Positions 52,457-62,355 of a stretch of DNA of 64,000 nt are shown in pieces. Under the pieces are notes generated by a model that made no database searches, was not told the DNA's origin, and was given only the letters and a program-made list of their open reading frames with translations. Origin of the DNA: an uncultured Lachnospiraceae bacterium (GTDB taxonomy: Bacteria; Bacillota; Clostridia; Lachnospirales; Lachnospiraceae). Where the stretch lies: assembly GCA_947630805.1 (NCBI GenBank), contig CANRIV010000004.1, forward strand, positions 1-64,000. Reading direction: 5' to 3'. Each line of letters begins with the position of its first letter. Position 1 is the first letter of the stretch. A program made the position numbers and the translations under genes.

Positions 52457-54640
52457 TTATTCAAATATGTCTACCGCAAACAAATCATCTCCTGCATGAA
52501 TTCTGCCTTCTGCAATGAAACGCACTCTTTGCTTGTCTGTCAATTCTGTACACAGGACAGGAGATACTAAAGATGGGGCATTTTTCTGTATATATTTCAA
52601 ATCAAGCTTCATAAGATTGTCTCCTTTTTTCACTTCCTGTCCCTGCTTCACAAACACTTCAAATCCTTCTCCTTTTAATTTGACTGTGTCAATCCCCACA
52701 TGGATAATCAAATTTAAACCTGTTTTTGTTTGGATTCCCACTGCATGTTTTGTGTCAAATATAAAACTGATGGTGCCATCTGCGGGTGCTTTTACCATAG
52801 GCTCTTCCGGAGTAACTACCGCTCCATCTCCCATCATTTTTCCGGCAAATCCTTCATCCGGAGCTGTTTCCAGAGCAGCTGCAGTTCCTGTCATCGGACT
52901 GGCAATCAGAATCGTTTCTTTTATTTTTCCGGATGCAGCTTTTCGATGAAGCGTGGCTGTTGTTTCCTCCCCAGATACATTTTTTATCTCATTTTCTTTT
53001 TCCGTTTCATTTGTCTTTGCATAATCATCCAGTTCTTCCGCCACATTTTCCAGATAATCTTCAAAATTTGATTTAATAACCGTCACTTTTGGACCATAGA
53101 TAATCTGCACTCCGTTTCCCTTATGGACAACACCGGAAGCTCCGGTCATTCTTAATTTTGAATCATTTACTTTTTTTGCATCGTATACAGTGCATCGGAG
53201 TCTTGTCGCACAACAATCCACATCAGAAATATTCGCCTTTCCTCCCAGCCCTGCACAAATGGCGGCGGATAATTCGTCAACTTCCGTTTCTGTTTTACTG
53301 CCTTGTTTTCCTTTTTCTTTTTTCGCTTCCACATCACTTCTGTTGTATAATTTGATTTCATCATCATCAAATCTTCCAGGCGTTGCCAAATTCAATTTTC
53401 TTATCAAAAAACTAAACAGGAAATAGTAGACAATAAAATATCCAACTCCTACAATAACAATCCATATCCAGTTGGTCTTTGTGTTTCCTTGCAGAATACC
53501 AAAAAGGAACAAGTCAATAAGTCCTCCGGAAAAGGTCATTCCGACACCGACGTGAAATATGTGCATCAGCATATAAGCCAGACCTGCAAACACACAATGG
53601 ATTCCATACAATAACGGTGCAACAAAAAGAAACGTAAATTCCAAAGGCTCCGTAATACCTGTCAGCATAGAAGTCAATGCAGCTGACAATAAAAGTCCGG
53701 ATACTAATTTTTTCTTTTTTTGCTGTGCTGTTCTATACATTGCAAGAGCTGCACCTGGCAGACCAAATATCATGAGTGGGAATTTTCCGGACATAAATCT
53801 GGTAGCGGAAACGGCAAATTTTTCTACCGTAGGGTCAGCCAGTTGGGCAAAGAATATATTTTGTGCCCCTTCTATTATCTTACCTCCAACTTCCAATGTC
53901 CCACCGACACCGGTCTGCCAGAAAGGAAGATAAAAGACATGGTGCAGTCCAAATGGAATGAGCAGACGCTCCATAAAGCCATAAATCCACGTTCCTGCGT
54001 ATCCTGAATTCAATACCAAATCGCCCACCGCATAAATTCCTGACTGTATTGGAGGCCATATAAAGAACATTAAAATGCCTACCAGTGTATAAACCAGCGC
54101 ACTGATAATAGGAACAAATCTTGTGCCTCCAAAAAAGGACAGCACCTGCGGTAATTCAATCTTATAAAACTTATTATGAAGTGCCGCAGTTCCAATTCCT
54201 ACAATAATTCCACCAAAAACTCCCATCTGCAATGAAGTGATACCACACACATCACCTACCGCACCTTCCAGCATCTTTTCTGCGCCACCATTAATCTGTA
54301 TGAGGGCACTGATAGATGCGTGCATTATAAAAAATGCAATAACTGAGGAAAGAGCCGCTACTTCCTTTTCTCTCTTTGCCATACCGATTGCAACGCCTAT
54401 GGCAAAAATAATTGGAAGATTATTAAATACAATATTTCCTGCATCGCTCATCACCTGAAATATCGCATGAAATACAGTTCCTTCTCCCATTATATTTTCC
54501 AGACCATATGTCTTCAGCGTTGTGGCATTGGTAAACGAGCCGCCAATTCCCAGCAGCAGACCTGCTACGGGTAAAATAGCAATCGGAAGCATAAACGATC
54601 TTCCCACACGCTGCAAAACTCCAAAAATTTTGTCCTTCAT
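52457..54640 (-). CDS. ptsG: PTS glucose-type transporter subunit IICBA
   Basis: The 727-aa protein has IIC (about 1-430), IIB (about 455-540) and IIA (about 590-727) domains in this order. IIC begins with the VLQRVGRSFMLPIAILPVAGLLLGIG helix, IIB has the phosphorylated Cys in DVDCCATRLR, and IIA the phospho-His in LIIHVGIDTV. It takes up and phosphorylates glucose or a close relative; N-acetylglucosamine is the main alternative. The ATG at 54640 follows GGAGGAGGATCATTTT. No antiterminator gene or RAT is adjacent. Confidence 0.88.
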   Translation of the reverse strand: MKDKIFGVLQRVGRSFMLPIAILPVAGLLLGIGGSFTNATTLKTYGLENIMGEGTVFHAIFQVMSDAGNIVFNNLPIIFAIGVAIGMAKREKEVAALSSVIAFFIMHASISALIQINGGAEKMLEGAVGDVCGITSLQMGVFGGIIVGIGTAALHNKFYKIELPQVLSFFGGTRFVPIISALVYTLVGILMFFIWPPIQSGIYAVGDLVLNSGYAGTWIYGFMERLLIPFGLHHVFYLPFWQTGVGGTLEVGGKIIEGAQNIFFAQLADPTVEKFAVSATRFMSGKFPLMIFGLPGAALAMYRTAQQKKKKLVSGLLLSAALTSMLTGITEPLEFTFLFVAPLLYGIHCVFAGLAYMLMHIFHVGVGMTFSGGLIDLFLFGILQGNTKTNWIWIVIVGVGYFIVYYFLFSFLIRKLNLATPGRFDDDEIKLYNRSDVEAKKEKGKQGSKTETEVDELSAAICAGLGGKANISDVDCCATRLRCTVYDAKKVNDSKLRMTGASGVVHKGNGVQIIYGPKVTVIKSNFEDYLENVAEELDDYAKTNETEKENEIKNVSGEETTATLHRKAASGKIKETILIASPMTGTAAALETAPDEGFAGKMMGDGAVVTPEEPMVKAPADGTISFIFDTKHAVGIQTKTGLNLIIHVGIDTVKLKGEGFEVFVKQGQEVKKGDNLMKLDLKYIQKNAPSLVSPVLCTELTDKQRVRFIAEGRIHAGDDLFAVDIFE

Positions 54641-54745
54641 AAAATGATCCTCCTCCACATTTTATTTCTAGTATCATTTTGGACAAAATATTATTTTTCA
54701 TACGATTCATTGATATTTATAATGGCCTGAATCTTTTCAGACAAT

Positions 54746-55597
54746 TTATTGATGCAAAAATTTTTTCATGGAATCTAAATGTTTTTCTCCTTCCTTTCTC
54801 CCCACTTCGTACAATTCTTTCAGTTTCTGCGGATTTCTTTCTGTTCTGTTAATTTTAATAGGATTTTCCGGCCGTATAATATATACCTCGCCTCTCTCTT
54901 CCATTTCTTTTAAATCATCCAATGTCTGATTATACACTTTGTGACGAATTCTCATATCCTCGACAATCGCAGGATATTTTCGATTCATTTTTAATTGAAT
55001 AAACGGTAAAATTTTACTTTTCTTCTTTTTATATCCTTCATGCTGCGTCAATATTACAATATTTTTTTCATATCCCATCTCCCGAAATTTTCGTATAGGA
55101 ATAGAATCTGATATACCACCATCTAACATTTGTTTTCCATCGACAGAAACAATCCGTGATACCAGAGGCATGGATGCAGAAGCACGAAACCATTCAATAT
55201 CTTCTCCCTTTCCTGTCTCGCACAGATGATATACTGGTTTTCCAGTCTTTACGTCGGTTGCCACAACATAAAATTTCATTGGATTTTTCTGATAGGCATC
55301 CACATCAAAAACATCTAATTTGTCAGGAATGTCATGATAGCAGAATTGCGCTCCATATAAATCGCCGGTTTTTATCAGAGAGCGTATCCCTACATATCTC
55401 GGATCTCTGGAATACTTTAAATTATATCGGATAGAACGTCCTATCTGTTTTGATTTGTAATTACATCCAAATGTCGCTCCTGCCGATACCCCGATTGTAC
55501 CATCCACCTCAATATTATTCTCCATCATCACGTCGAGTACCCCTGCTGTGTACATTCCCCGCATGGCTCCACCTTCTAATACCAATCCTGTTTTCAT
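54746..55597 (-). CDS. Patatin-like phospholipase family protein
   Basis: The 283-aa protein has the oxyanion loop GLVLEGGAMRGMYTAG (residues 4-19), the nucleophile motif GVSAG (about 37) and the catalytic Asp in DGGISDSIP (about 172), the Ser-Asp dyad of patatins. A lipid-acyl hydrolase activity is likely, substrate unknown. No signal peptide is seen, so it is cytosolic. The ATG at 55597 follows AACAGAGG. Confidence 0.92.
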   Translation of the reverse strand: MKTGLVLEGGAMRGMYTAGVLDVMMENNIEVDGTIGVSAGATFGCNYKSKQIGRSIRYNLKYSRDPRYVGIRSLIKTGDLYGAQFCYHDIPDKLDVFDVDAYQKNPMKFYVVATDVKTGKPVYHLCETGKGEDIEWFRASASMPLVSRIVSVDGKQMLDGGISDSIPIRKFREMGYEKNIVILTQHEGYKKKKSKILPFIQLKMNRKYPAIVEDMRIRHKVYNQTLDDLKEMEERGEVYIIRPENPIKINRTERNPQKLKELYEVGRKEGEKHLDSMKKFLHQ

Positions 55598-55683
55598 TCT
55601 AACACCTCTGTTATTCTCTTTACTTAACGCTTTATTTCAGTAAACTTTTATATGATTTTACCCACTGACATTTATTATATCAC

Positions 55684-55727
55684 AAAAACAGCCGCACAAC
55701 TTTACTTTTTGTTGTCGGCTGTTTTCG
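55684..55727 (-). terminator. Terminator of the rubrerythrin gene
   Basis: AAAACAGCCG-c-ACAAC and GTTGT-c-GGCTGTTTT arms with A and T tracts; strong bidirectional form, 35 nt after the rubrerythrin stop. Confidence 0.88.
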
Positions 55728-55762
55728 TTTACTTCATGTGGATTTCTTTCATCCAAAATGAT

Positions 55763-56302
55763 TTAATAATTTTCTGCTTTTATCTGGAAATATGCCTGTG
55801 GATGATTACATACCGGACAAACTTCCGGTGCTTTTTTTCCAATAACGATATGTCCACAGTTAGTACACTGCCAGATGCAGTCTCCATCTCTTGAAAATAC
55901 CAGTCCGTCTTCCAAATTAGCGAGCAGTTTTTTGTAACGTTCTTCATGCTCTTTTTCAATTTTTGCAACGCCTTCAAATAATTCTGCAATGTCGTCAAAT
56001 CCTTCTTCTCTGGCATCTTTGGCAAACTGTGCATACATATCTGTCCACTCATAATTTTCTCCGGCTGCTGCATCCTTCAAATTATCTACTGTGGAAGGAA
56101 CAGCACCTCCGTTTAACAGTTTAAACCAGATTTTTGCATGTTCTTTTTCGTTTGCTGCTGTTTCTTCAAAAATATTGGCAATCTGCACATAGCCTTCCTT
56201 CTTAGCTTTGGAAGCATAATATGTATACTTATTCCTTGCCTGGGATTCTCCTGCAAATGCTGCCTGAAGATTTGCTTCTGTTTTTGTTCCTTTCAATTCC
56301 AT
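55763..56302 (-). CDS. rbr: Rubrerythrin
   Basis: Reduces hydrogen peroxide in anaerobes. The 179-aa protein has an N-terminal diiron four-helix domain with NEKEHA and [13 protein letters not shown] Glu/His pairs, and a C-terminal rubredoxin domain with CTNCG and CPVCNH for the iron. The ATG at 56302 follows AAGGAGAAAAACA; an upstream ATG at 56359 gives a longer ORF without such support. It stands alone with its own terminator. Confidence 0.96.
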   Translation of the reverse strand: MELKGTKTEANLQAAFAGESQARNKYTYYASKAKKEGYVQIANIFEETAANEKEHAKIWFKLLNGGAVPSTVDNLKDAAAGENYEWTDMYAQFAKDAREEGFDDIAELFEGVAKIEKEHEERYKKLLANLEDGLVFSRDGDCIWQCTNCGHIVIGKKAPEVCPVCNHPQAYFQIKAENY

Positions 56303-56377
56303 TGTTTTTCTCCTTATATTTTCTGTATATTGTAACATGAATATAACACTTTTTTCCAATTTTGTTTAGTGACATTT

Positions 56378-59284
56378 TTAATGTATTTTCTTGCTTCTGA
56401 TTTTTTTGGAATATTCTCCGTACACCTTTTTACCATTACTATAACGATATGCCTGAACACGGAAATAATATCTCTTTCCGCGTTTTAGTTTTTTGATTAC
56501 TGCTTTGCATTTTGATACCGTAATACTCTTCGCTTTTTTAAAGTTTTTCTTTAACGAATATTGTACTCTGTATCCTGAAGCTTTCGCTACTTTTTTAAAT
56601 TTTAAAGATACTTTCTTTTTGCCCGGTTTTATTTTTATAATTTTAGATTTTCCGAGTTTTTTGGGTTCTGTATCCGGCTTAACAGTCGTGACATTTGTAT
56701 CAGAAGATGGAAGCGGAACATTCGATACTGTCGTCTGCTGTTCCTCCTGCTGCATTGTCTGTTGTTCTGTCGGGTCTTCCATGGTAGACAAATCCGTCTC
56801 AATTTCTTCCGGAGTTGTTGTTTCTTCTTTTACCGTCACGACAGCCGGAATACTATTATGCTCTAATTCACCCCGTTTACTGCTGACTATAACAGTATGT
56901 TCTCCACCGGATATCCGATAAGTCTTCTCCTTTACTCCGACAGGAATCCCTGTTTCACATACATTTCCATCAATGTAAATGGTATAGGTAACTTCTGAAT
57001 CTTCCACATCATCCCATGTGACTGTCAGGGAATTGTAATCTGTAGAAGATGCTGTCACATTTGACGGAGCCTCCGGTCGGAGACTTTCTTTTCCCATAAC
57101 AGCAAGTTCACAGAGATGATATCCATCCGATCCATATTGTCCCTCTACATACCGTGCATAATTTCCTGTAATAATCCGATAGCGGATATATCTTACATAA
57201 TTCTGTGTATATCTGCTTACATCCACTCTGTCATTCAGAAACTGCTTCCATGTTACATCTTTCGCATAGAACACACTCTCGTAGGTATCCTCTTCTCCTG
57301 TAGCGGAGAAGAAAATTTCATATTCCGTAGCGGCATTTCCTCTACCTTCATACATACTAATAACGGAATATATTTCTTCTGGAAGATACTCTCGGCCCAA
57401 ATCATAAACAATATTTACCGTCTCTTTATCCGGTCTGGTCTGAAGATATCCCGTGTGATGTGCATAATCTGTATAAACGCCATTGTTTAGCGCCCACACA
57501 CCTGCACTGATTTCCTGAGAAGTCACCAGATAATCCGTTTTATTATCCGCATCGCATGTAGCCACAACACCGGAATGATATTTTGTGTACACAAGATTTA
57601 GAGAATCCTGAATGTAATTAATATAACCGTCTACTGTAACATTTTTCGTAATTCCTTTTGACATCCAGCCATCTTCCATAGTACTTACCTTCAATGTATA
57701 AGTTCCGGCCTCAATGCCCTCATATTCATATTTCACATTCGCTTTGGCATTTTCGTTGATGACTTCTCCGGCAAATTTTACGACATAAGAAGCGTCTTGC
57801 TGGTTTTCTCCGGCAATAATTTTATATTTTATTTTTTCAAATTCATCCGTGATAACCTCTATATCTGCCGCCTCAGGGATATTGGATCCGACCGTAGCCG
57901 GCTCTTCGGTACTGGCAATCAAGGAAATTTCATTTACCACGTATCCGTAACCAGATTGACCGCCAGACAATGTCACTTTCACAAAGCGCACTGCTTTTTC
58001 TGTGTAATCTCCAATGTGATTTAAACGGACATTATTGAGGTCTGCAACCTGTCCCGCAGTCTCCTGAAACTCATATCCTGTTTCCGTTCCAACAGTTGTG
58101 TAATCCGTTCCGTCTAAAGAAAAAGCGATTGTCGTATCTGCCGCATAAGTCCGTACATTCGTATATGCCAAAAGCACCTGTTCCATCTGATCTGGAACAT
58201 AATAATCTCCCAAGTCAATTACAAGGTATTGCGGAGTACCAGCAGCAGTCCTGAAACACACATCCGTTCCTTCTCCGCTTTTAATACTTCCATCGACTAT
58301 CGCCTGCCCGGTAGCCAGCGTATGGCCTTCATGAATACTGGAAGCCTGATATAACTGGACCTCACTATTATTATTTTTATTTGTAACATTTTTTCTGCTG
58401 GTAATCAGTTCACTGATATCAGAAACAACAAAGGATTTACTTTCAATTCCCTCCGATGCCTTTCCATCATATACGGCAATTACTTTAACCGTATGCGTTC
58501 CGGCAGTAATTCCGGTTACCGTGTACTGTACTCCGGCATCTACGATATTTCCAATCATATTGGTATTATCAAGATAAACTATGTACTTATATTGTTCCTG
58601 ATTGATACCAGCACTTATCTGGTAAGTGATTGTATTATAATCTGATACTGTGACATCTATTCCTGCCGCATCATCGCACTTTTCTACCTGCGCATATGCT
58701 GCATCTTTATCTGTATCCAAGACAGCAATCTCTGTTGCCTGAATCCCCCAGGTATAAGAATCCGGATAATACAATCTTATATATCTCACTGCGCCCTGTA
58801 CATCATTTAGAGATTCCACCTCCAGAAGATTATTGTTGGCACAAGCTTCTTTCACACTTGCCCCATCAACCGTCATAACAGTCACAAAATCCAGTCCATT
58901 TGCTGAAAACTGAATTTCATACCCTTTTACCGGAGTATCCCCGTCACTATTTTCCTTATATCCTATCGCAATCTGCTCAATCGTATCTGCCTGATACGCC
59001 GCGCCTAAATCAATCTGATAATAAGTTTTCGTTGTTCCAAATGTCGTAGCAGCATGGTCTCCCTTTGGGGTCAGTTTTCCATCCGTCAGATAAGAAACAC
59101 TGCCCTCCGCACAGCCCGGAAACGCTTCCACTACTTTTCCCAATGCCAGATTATAACTGCCATCGGCAATCATCTGCTGGATAGTAACTTCTGCGCTGAT
59201 TCTTTTTCCATCCAAACCAATCATTGAAAATACCATTGCTGTCACTAAAATCACTGACAACAGCCCTGATTTTTTCTTTAACAT
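56378..59284 (-). CDS. Secreted multi-domain F5/8-type C (discoidin) protein with lysine-rich FN3 module
   Basis: The 968-aa protein has a signal peptide (about 1-30), three F5/8-type C-like domains (about 38-190, 290-460, and 560-730, with YYQIDLGAAY, YLVIDLGDYY and NIVYDLGREY), each followed by an Ig/FN3-like repeat ending in GTHTVKV or its variants. A T/E/Q-rich linker follows near 830-870 and then a C-terminal lysine-rich FN3-type domain of about 90 residues. I see no catalytic domain, so it is probably a surface glycan-binding protein or adhesin. The ATG at 59284 follows GGAGGGAATGAAT. Confidence 0.85.
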   Translation of the reverse strand: MLKKKSGLLSVILVTAMVFSMIGLDGKRISAEVTIQQMIADGSYNLALGKVVEAFPGCAEGSVSYLTDGKLTPKGDHAATTFGTTKTYYQIDLGAAYQADTIEQIAIGYKENSDGDTPVKGYEIQFSANGLDFVTVMTVDGASVKEACANNNLLEVESLNDVQGAVRYIRLYYPDSYTWGIQATEIAVLDTDKDAAYAQVEKCDDAAGIDVTVSDYNTITYQISAGINQEQYKYIVYLDNTNMIGNIVDAGVQYTVTGITAGTHTVKVIAVYDGKASEGIESKSFVVSDISELITSRKNVTNKNNNSEVQLYQASSIHEGHTLATGQAIVDGSIKSGEGTDVCFRTAAGTPQYLVIDLGDYYVPDQMEQVLLAYTNVRTYAADTTIAFSLDGTDYTTVGTETGYEFQETAGQVADLNNVRLNHIGDYTEKAVRFVKVTLSGGQSGYGYVVNEISLIASTEEPATVGSNIPEAADIEVITDEFEKIKYKIIAGENQQDASYVVKFAGEVINENAKANVKYEYEGIEAGTYTLKVSTMEDGWMSKGITKNVTVDGYINYIQDSLNLVYTKYHSGVVATCDADNKTDYLVTSQEISAGVWALNNGVYTDYAHHTGYLQTRPDKETVNIVYDLGREYLPEEIYSVISMYEGRGNAATEYEIFFSATGEEDTYESVFYAKDVTWKQFLNDRVDVSRYTQNYVRYIRYRIITGNYARYVEGQYGSDGYHLCELAVMGKESLRPEAPSNVTASSTDYNSLTVTWDDVEDSEVTYTIYIDGNVCETGIPVGVKEKTYRISGGEHTVIVSSKRGELEHNSIPAVVTVKEETTTPEEIETDLSTMEDPTEQQTMQQEEQQTTVSNVPLPSSDTNVTTVKPDTEPKKLGKSKIIKIKPGKKKVSLKFKKVAKASGYRVQYSLKKNFKKAKSITVSKCKAVIKKLKRGKRYYFRVQAYRYSNGKKVYGEYSKKIRSKKIH

Positions 59285-59373
59285 ATTCATTCCCTCCAAA
59301 CTATTATTTTGTTCAGGAACATAATTTTCTCCGCTCTTTCAATTTAATTTTTATTATATCAATAAATCCGCTT

Positions 59374-60081
59374 TTATAAAAGAGATATTTCTATCTGCCG
59401 CTCCCGGATTCTTTTCCAATTTATAAATCCATACAAATCATTTACCAGAAATACCATAAAGCACACCGCCATCGGAAGATAAGAACTATCTTTTATTGTG
59501 GCGATAACCCACAATATGATCAGTACAATATCATTGGCTCCATACGCCAGTGCATATCCTCTATTCCTTAAGAGCATCAGACTGGAAGCAAGAAAACTTG
59601 TCGTAACGGAGATAGTACTCACAAGAAGGCTGGCATTGCCAAAGAATTTTAAAATATAGTAAAAGAAAACAGTGACTGCTGCGGATAATATCATAACAAT
59701 ACAAAACTGTTTCTTGTTCATCCGCGCCACTCTCACTTCATATTTTCCCTTTTCATAAGGATGCTTCAGCCATGATACTATAGACATTAGTGCAATCGGT
59801 CCTGTCATTCCCATATAGGTAATCATCTCTCCATAATATTTCATCCGAAAAGAAATAAAAGCATATAATACACTAAATACAACCGTTAATATCTGTCCAA
59901 GCACATCTCCTTTTGCCACAAAAATAAGTGCTGATACGCCTATCAATGATGCGATAAGCGTCAGCACATCCGGGTTTCGTCCTACAATAAAAGATAACGT
60001 AACTGTCATCACAGAACAAAACCATAACAAAAATTCAAATTTAGACAGATTTCTTATTCTCAAATCAATTTTTTGTTTCAT
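59374..60081 (-). CDS. pnuC: PnuC-type nicotinamide riboside transporter
   Basis: The 235-aa protein has about seven helices and the PnuC signatures YGEMITYMGMTGPIALMSI (near residue 82) and the W-rich motif in INWKRIRE at the C-terminus. It imports an NAD precursor or a related nucleoside without energy coupling. Some PnuC homologues carry other vitamins, so the substrate is provisional. The ATG at 60081 follows CTAGGACCGGAAA, 9 bp after the SDR stop, so the two are co-transcribed. Confidence 0.88.
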   Translation of the reverse strand: MKQKIDLRIRNLSKFEFLLWFCSVMTVTLSFIVGRNPDVLTLIASLIGVSALIFVAKGDVLGQILTVVFSVLYAFISFRMKYYGEMITYMGMTGPIALMSIVSWLKHPYEKGKYEVRVARMNKKQFCIVMILSAAVTVFFYYILKFFGNASLLVSTISVTTSFLASSLMLLRNRGYALAYGANDIVLIILWVIATIKDSSYLPMAVCFMVFLVNDLYGFINWKRIRERQIEISLL

Positions 60082-60090
60082 TTTCCGGTC

Positions 60091-60837
60091 CTAGCTGCGA
60101 GCCATGCCATCCACACTCAATATAACACCTGTAATATAAGACGCCTTCTCGCTTGCCAAAAATACAAAGGCATTGGCAACATCTTCCGGCTCTCCCATTC
60201 TGCGAAGTGGAATCTGGGCAATCATCGGCTCAATTACTTCTTTTGGAACAGCCTGCATCATGTCTGTATTTGTAATTCCCGGAGCAACAGCGTTGACACG
60301 TATTCCAAAAGGCCCTAATTCCCGAGCCAGAGAAACAGTCATACCATTGACTGCAAATTTACTGGTAGGATAAGCTACACCTGCAGGTTGCCCGTATTTA
60401 CTAACCATACTGCTTGTATTAATAATGCAGCCTTCTCCCTGCTTTTTCATATGCTCCGTTGCAGCTTTGATACAATAAAATACTGCATTAACATTTAACT
60501 CCATTGTACTTGTAAATGTTTCCGGAGTATAAGAATCTATTGGCTCTGATGCGGAAACACCGGCATTATTCGCCAAAATATCAATTCTTCCATATTTTTC
60601 TGCCACCTTGTCAAATGCCTCTTTGACAGAAATATAATCGGTAAGTGAAGGACTGATTCCTTCTACCTTCCACTTTGGATTTTCTTCTTTCAGTTTTGCT
60701 ATGGCCTTTCCGGCAGTCTCCGGTGTAGAGCCACACAGTACTACAGATGCACCATTTTTAAGGTATTCCTTTACAATGGCATATCCGATTCCACGCGTTC
60801 CACCGGTAACGATTGCAACTTTGTTTTCTAATAACAT
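60091..60837 (-). CDS. SDR family oxidoreductase (3-alpha-hydroxysteroid dehydrogenase BaiA-like or FabG-like)
   Basis: The 248-aa protein has TGGTRGIGYA (residues 11-20), NNAG (about 91) and the catalytic YPTSK (about 156-160). The sequence around YPTSK and the C-terminal SVDG resemble both FabG and the clostridial bile-acid 3-alpha-hydroxysteroid dehydrogenase BaiA, but no other bai gene is present. The cofactor-precursor transporter gene pnuC is next in the operon. The substrate is unknown. The ATG at 60837 follows AAGGAGATCAACCA. Confidence 0.9.
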   Translation of the reverse strand: MLLENKVAIVTGGTRGIGYAIVKEYLKNGASVVLCGSTPETAGKAIAKLKEENPKWKVEGISPSLTDYISVKEAFDKVAEKYGRIDILANNAGVSASEPIDSYTPETFTSTMELNVNAVFYCIKAATEHMKKQGEGCIINTSSMVSKYGQPAGVAYPTSKFAVNGMTVSLARELGPFGIRVNAVAPGITNTDMMQAVPKEVIEPMIAQIPLRRMGEPEDVANAFVFLASEKASYITGVILSVDGMARS

Positions 60838-60900
60838 TGGTTGATCTCCTTAAAATATATTTTACTTCCGGTCTTTATTCTAACAAATTTCCGTATTCTG

Positions 60901-61971
60901 TCAAAGACATTTTCGAAAGGCTGTAGGAATCGGAATTTTTTTATTTAAATCATCAGGAGAAACCCATTGATAAATTTTGTTTTTCTGCTCACATTCTACA
61001 TCATAACAATGCATTTTCCATTCTAAATGCGTAAATACATGCGTCGCATTTTTTCGCTTCTTAATATCAGAAACACATATATTTTTCTGATTCAGCCATT
61101 GACAAATCTGTTGCTGATTCATAATACAATCTATATTTGGAAATTCCCACATTCCTGCCAAAAGTCCCTTTTGGGGTCTTTGCCGCACTGCAATTTTTTC
61201 CTGACAATGCAGAATCAATACTGTCATGTCAACGATTTTCCTCTTCGCTTTTTCTATCTTTAACGGATACTCATTCCATGTATTATTTTTCCGGGCAAGG
61301 CATCCTTTTCTCAAAGGACATTCCTTACATTTCGGAGCGCCGTTTGGCAGACAGACCATCGCTCCCAGTTCCATAAGGCTCTGCGTAAAATCACTGCAAT
61401 AATTTTCCGGATAAATTCTTTCTAAGGACTCCCCAATCTGTCTTCGGAATTTTTCATCCGTGATATCTGCCGCAATTTCGTTCAATCTTGTAACCACCCG
61501 GAGTACATTTCCATCCACTGCTGCTCTTGGCAATCCAAAAGCAATAGAACTGATTGCTCCCGCAGTATATTTTCCAATTCCGGGAAGCGCCAGAATCTCT
61601 TTATAATTGTCAGGAAATTTTCCTTCATACTGATCACAGATGATTTGGGCTGCTTTTTTGAGATTTCTCGCCCGGGAATAATATCCCAATCCTTCCCATA
61701 GTTTAAGTACTTCCTCTTCTTTCGCTTCTGCCAGATACTGTATTGTAGGAAACGACTTCATAAACCGGTTGTAATACGATATAACAGCTTCCACTCTGGT
61801 CTGTTGCAGCATAATTTCAGATACCCACACACGATAGGGATCCTGATTAATTCTCCATGGAAGTTTTCTCGCCTGCATTTTATACCAATGAAGCAATGGT
61901 TTCACAATCCATTCGAAATTTTCGAACTCTTGTGTATCTTTATTTTTTGATATTTTTTTACTCTCTTTCAT
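60901..61971 (-). CDS. mutY: Adenine DNA glycosylase MutY
   Basis: Removes adenine mispaired with 8-oxoguanine. Features are the HhH-GPD motif LPGIGKYTAGAISSIAFG (about 125-142), the catalytic Asp in RAAVDGNVLR (about 150), a 4Fe-4S Cys set (CLPNGAPKCKECPLRKGC) and a C-terminal NUDIX-like domain from about 235 with GLLAGMWEFPN. The first Cys spacing is 7 instead of the usual 6, as also seen in other clostridia. The ATG at 61971 has only a weak ribosome site. Length of 356 aa is normal. Confidence 0.95.
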   Translation of the reverse strand: MKESKKISKNKDTQEFENFEWIVKPLLHWYKMQARKLPWRINQDPYRVWVSEIMLQQTRVEAVISYYNRFMKSFPTIQYLAEAKEEEVLKLWEGLGYYSRARNLKKAAQIICDQYEGKFPDNYKEILALPGIGKYTAGAISSIAFGLPRAAVDGNVLRVVTRLNEIAADITDEKFRRQIGESLERIYPENYCSDFTQSLMELGAMVCLPNGAPKCKECPLRKGCLARKNNTWNEYPLKIEKAKRKIVDMTVLILHCQEKIAVRQRPQKGLLAGMWEFPNIDCIMNQQQICQWLNQKNICVSDIKKRKNATHVFTHLEWKMHCYDVECEQKNKIYQWVSPDDLNKKIPIPTAFRKCL

Positions 61972-62355
61972 AATTCATCTGATTTTATTTTAATAATTCG
62001 CCATTTATTTTTTAATATTTTCCCACTGTACTCTAATCATATTAAGTTGTATTTTATCATATTTCCTATAACAGTGCATTAAAAAAAGTACTCTGAAAAT
62101 TGCTGTTTAAGATATTTTTACTCTTACTCTGATTTTCAATGAAGCCTGGTGTATTTTCCTCGTTGTAAAACAAATAGAGATGTTCTCAGAATGTTTTAAC
62201 ATTCAATCGAACATCTCTTAAAATTCAATTCTTGTTGTTGCTTGCGTGTTACTTCTCTGTTACTGTCTGAATTAAATTAAGCACATTTCAGGAACACCCA
62301 AGACTTCTGAAACCCAGTAAATAACCATTTTCGGGATTTCTGAAAATTCCACAGA
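61972..62355. other. Intergenic stretch between mutY and rpsI
   Basis: No gene is seen. It holds a double hairpin at 62176-62218 and a small ATTTTC/GAAAAT stem near 62331-62351, both downstream of rpsI on the minus strand, plus the mutY promoter region. Confidence 0.55.
62176..62218 (-). terminator. Double-stem hairpin downstream of rpsI
   Basis: AGAGATGTTC and GAACATCTCT (outer stem 10 bp) enclose a GAATG/CATTC inner stem. The run after it is ATTTGTTTT, so the T-tract is only moderate. It is about 140 nt after the rpsI stop and is probably its terminator. Confidence 0.6.
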
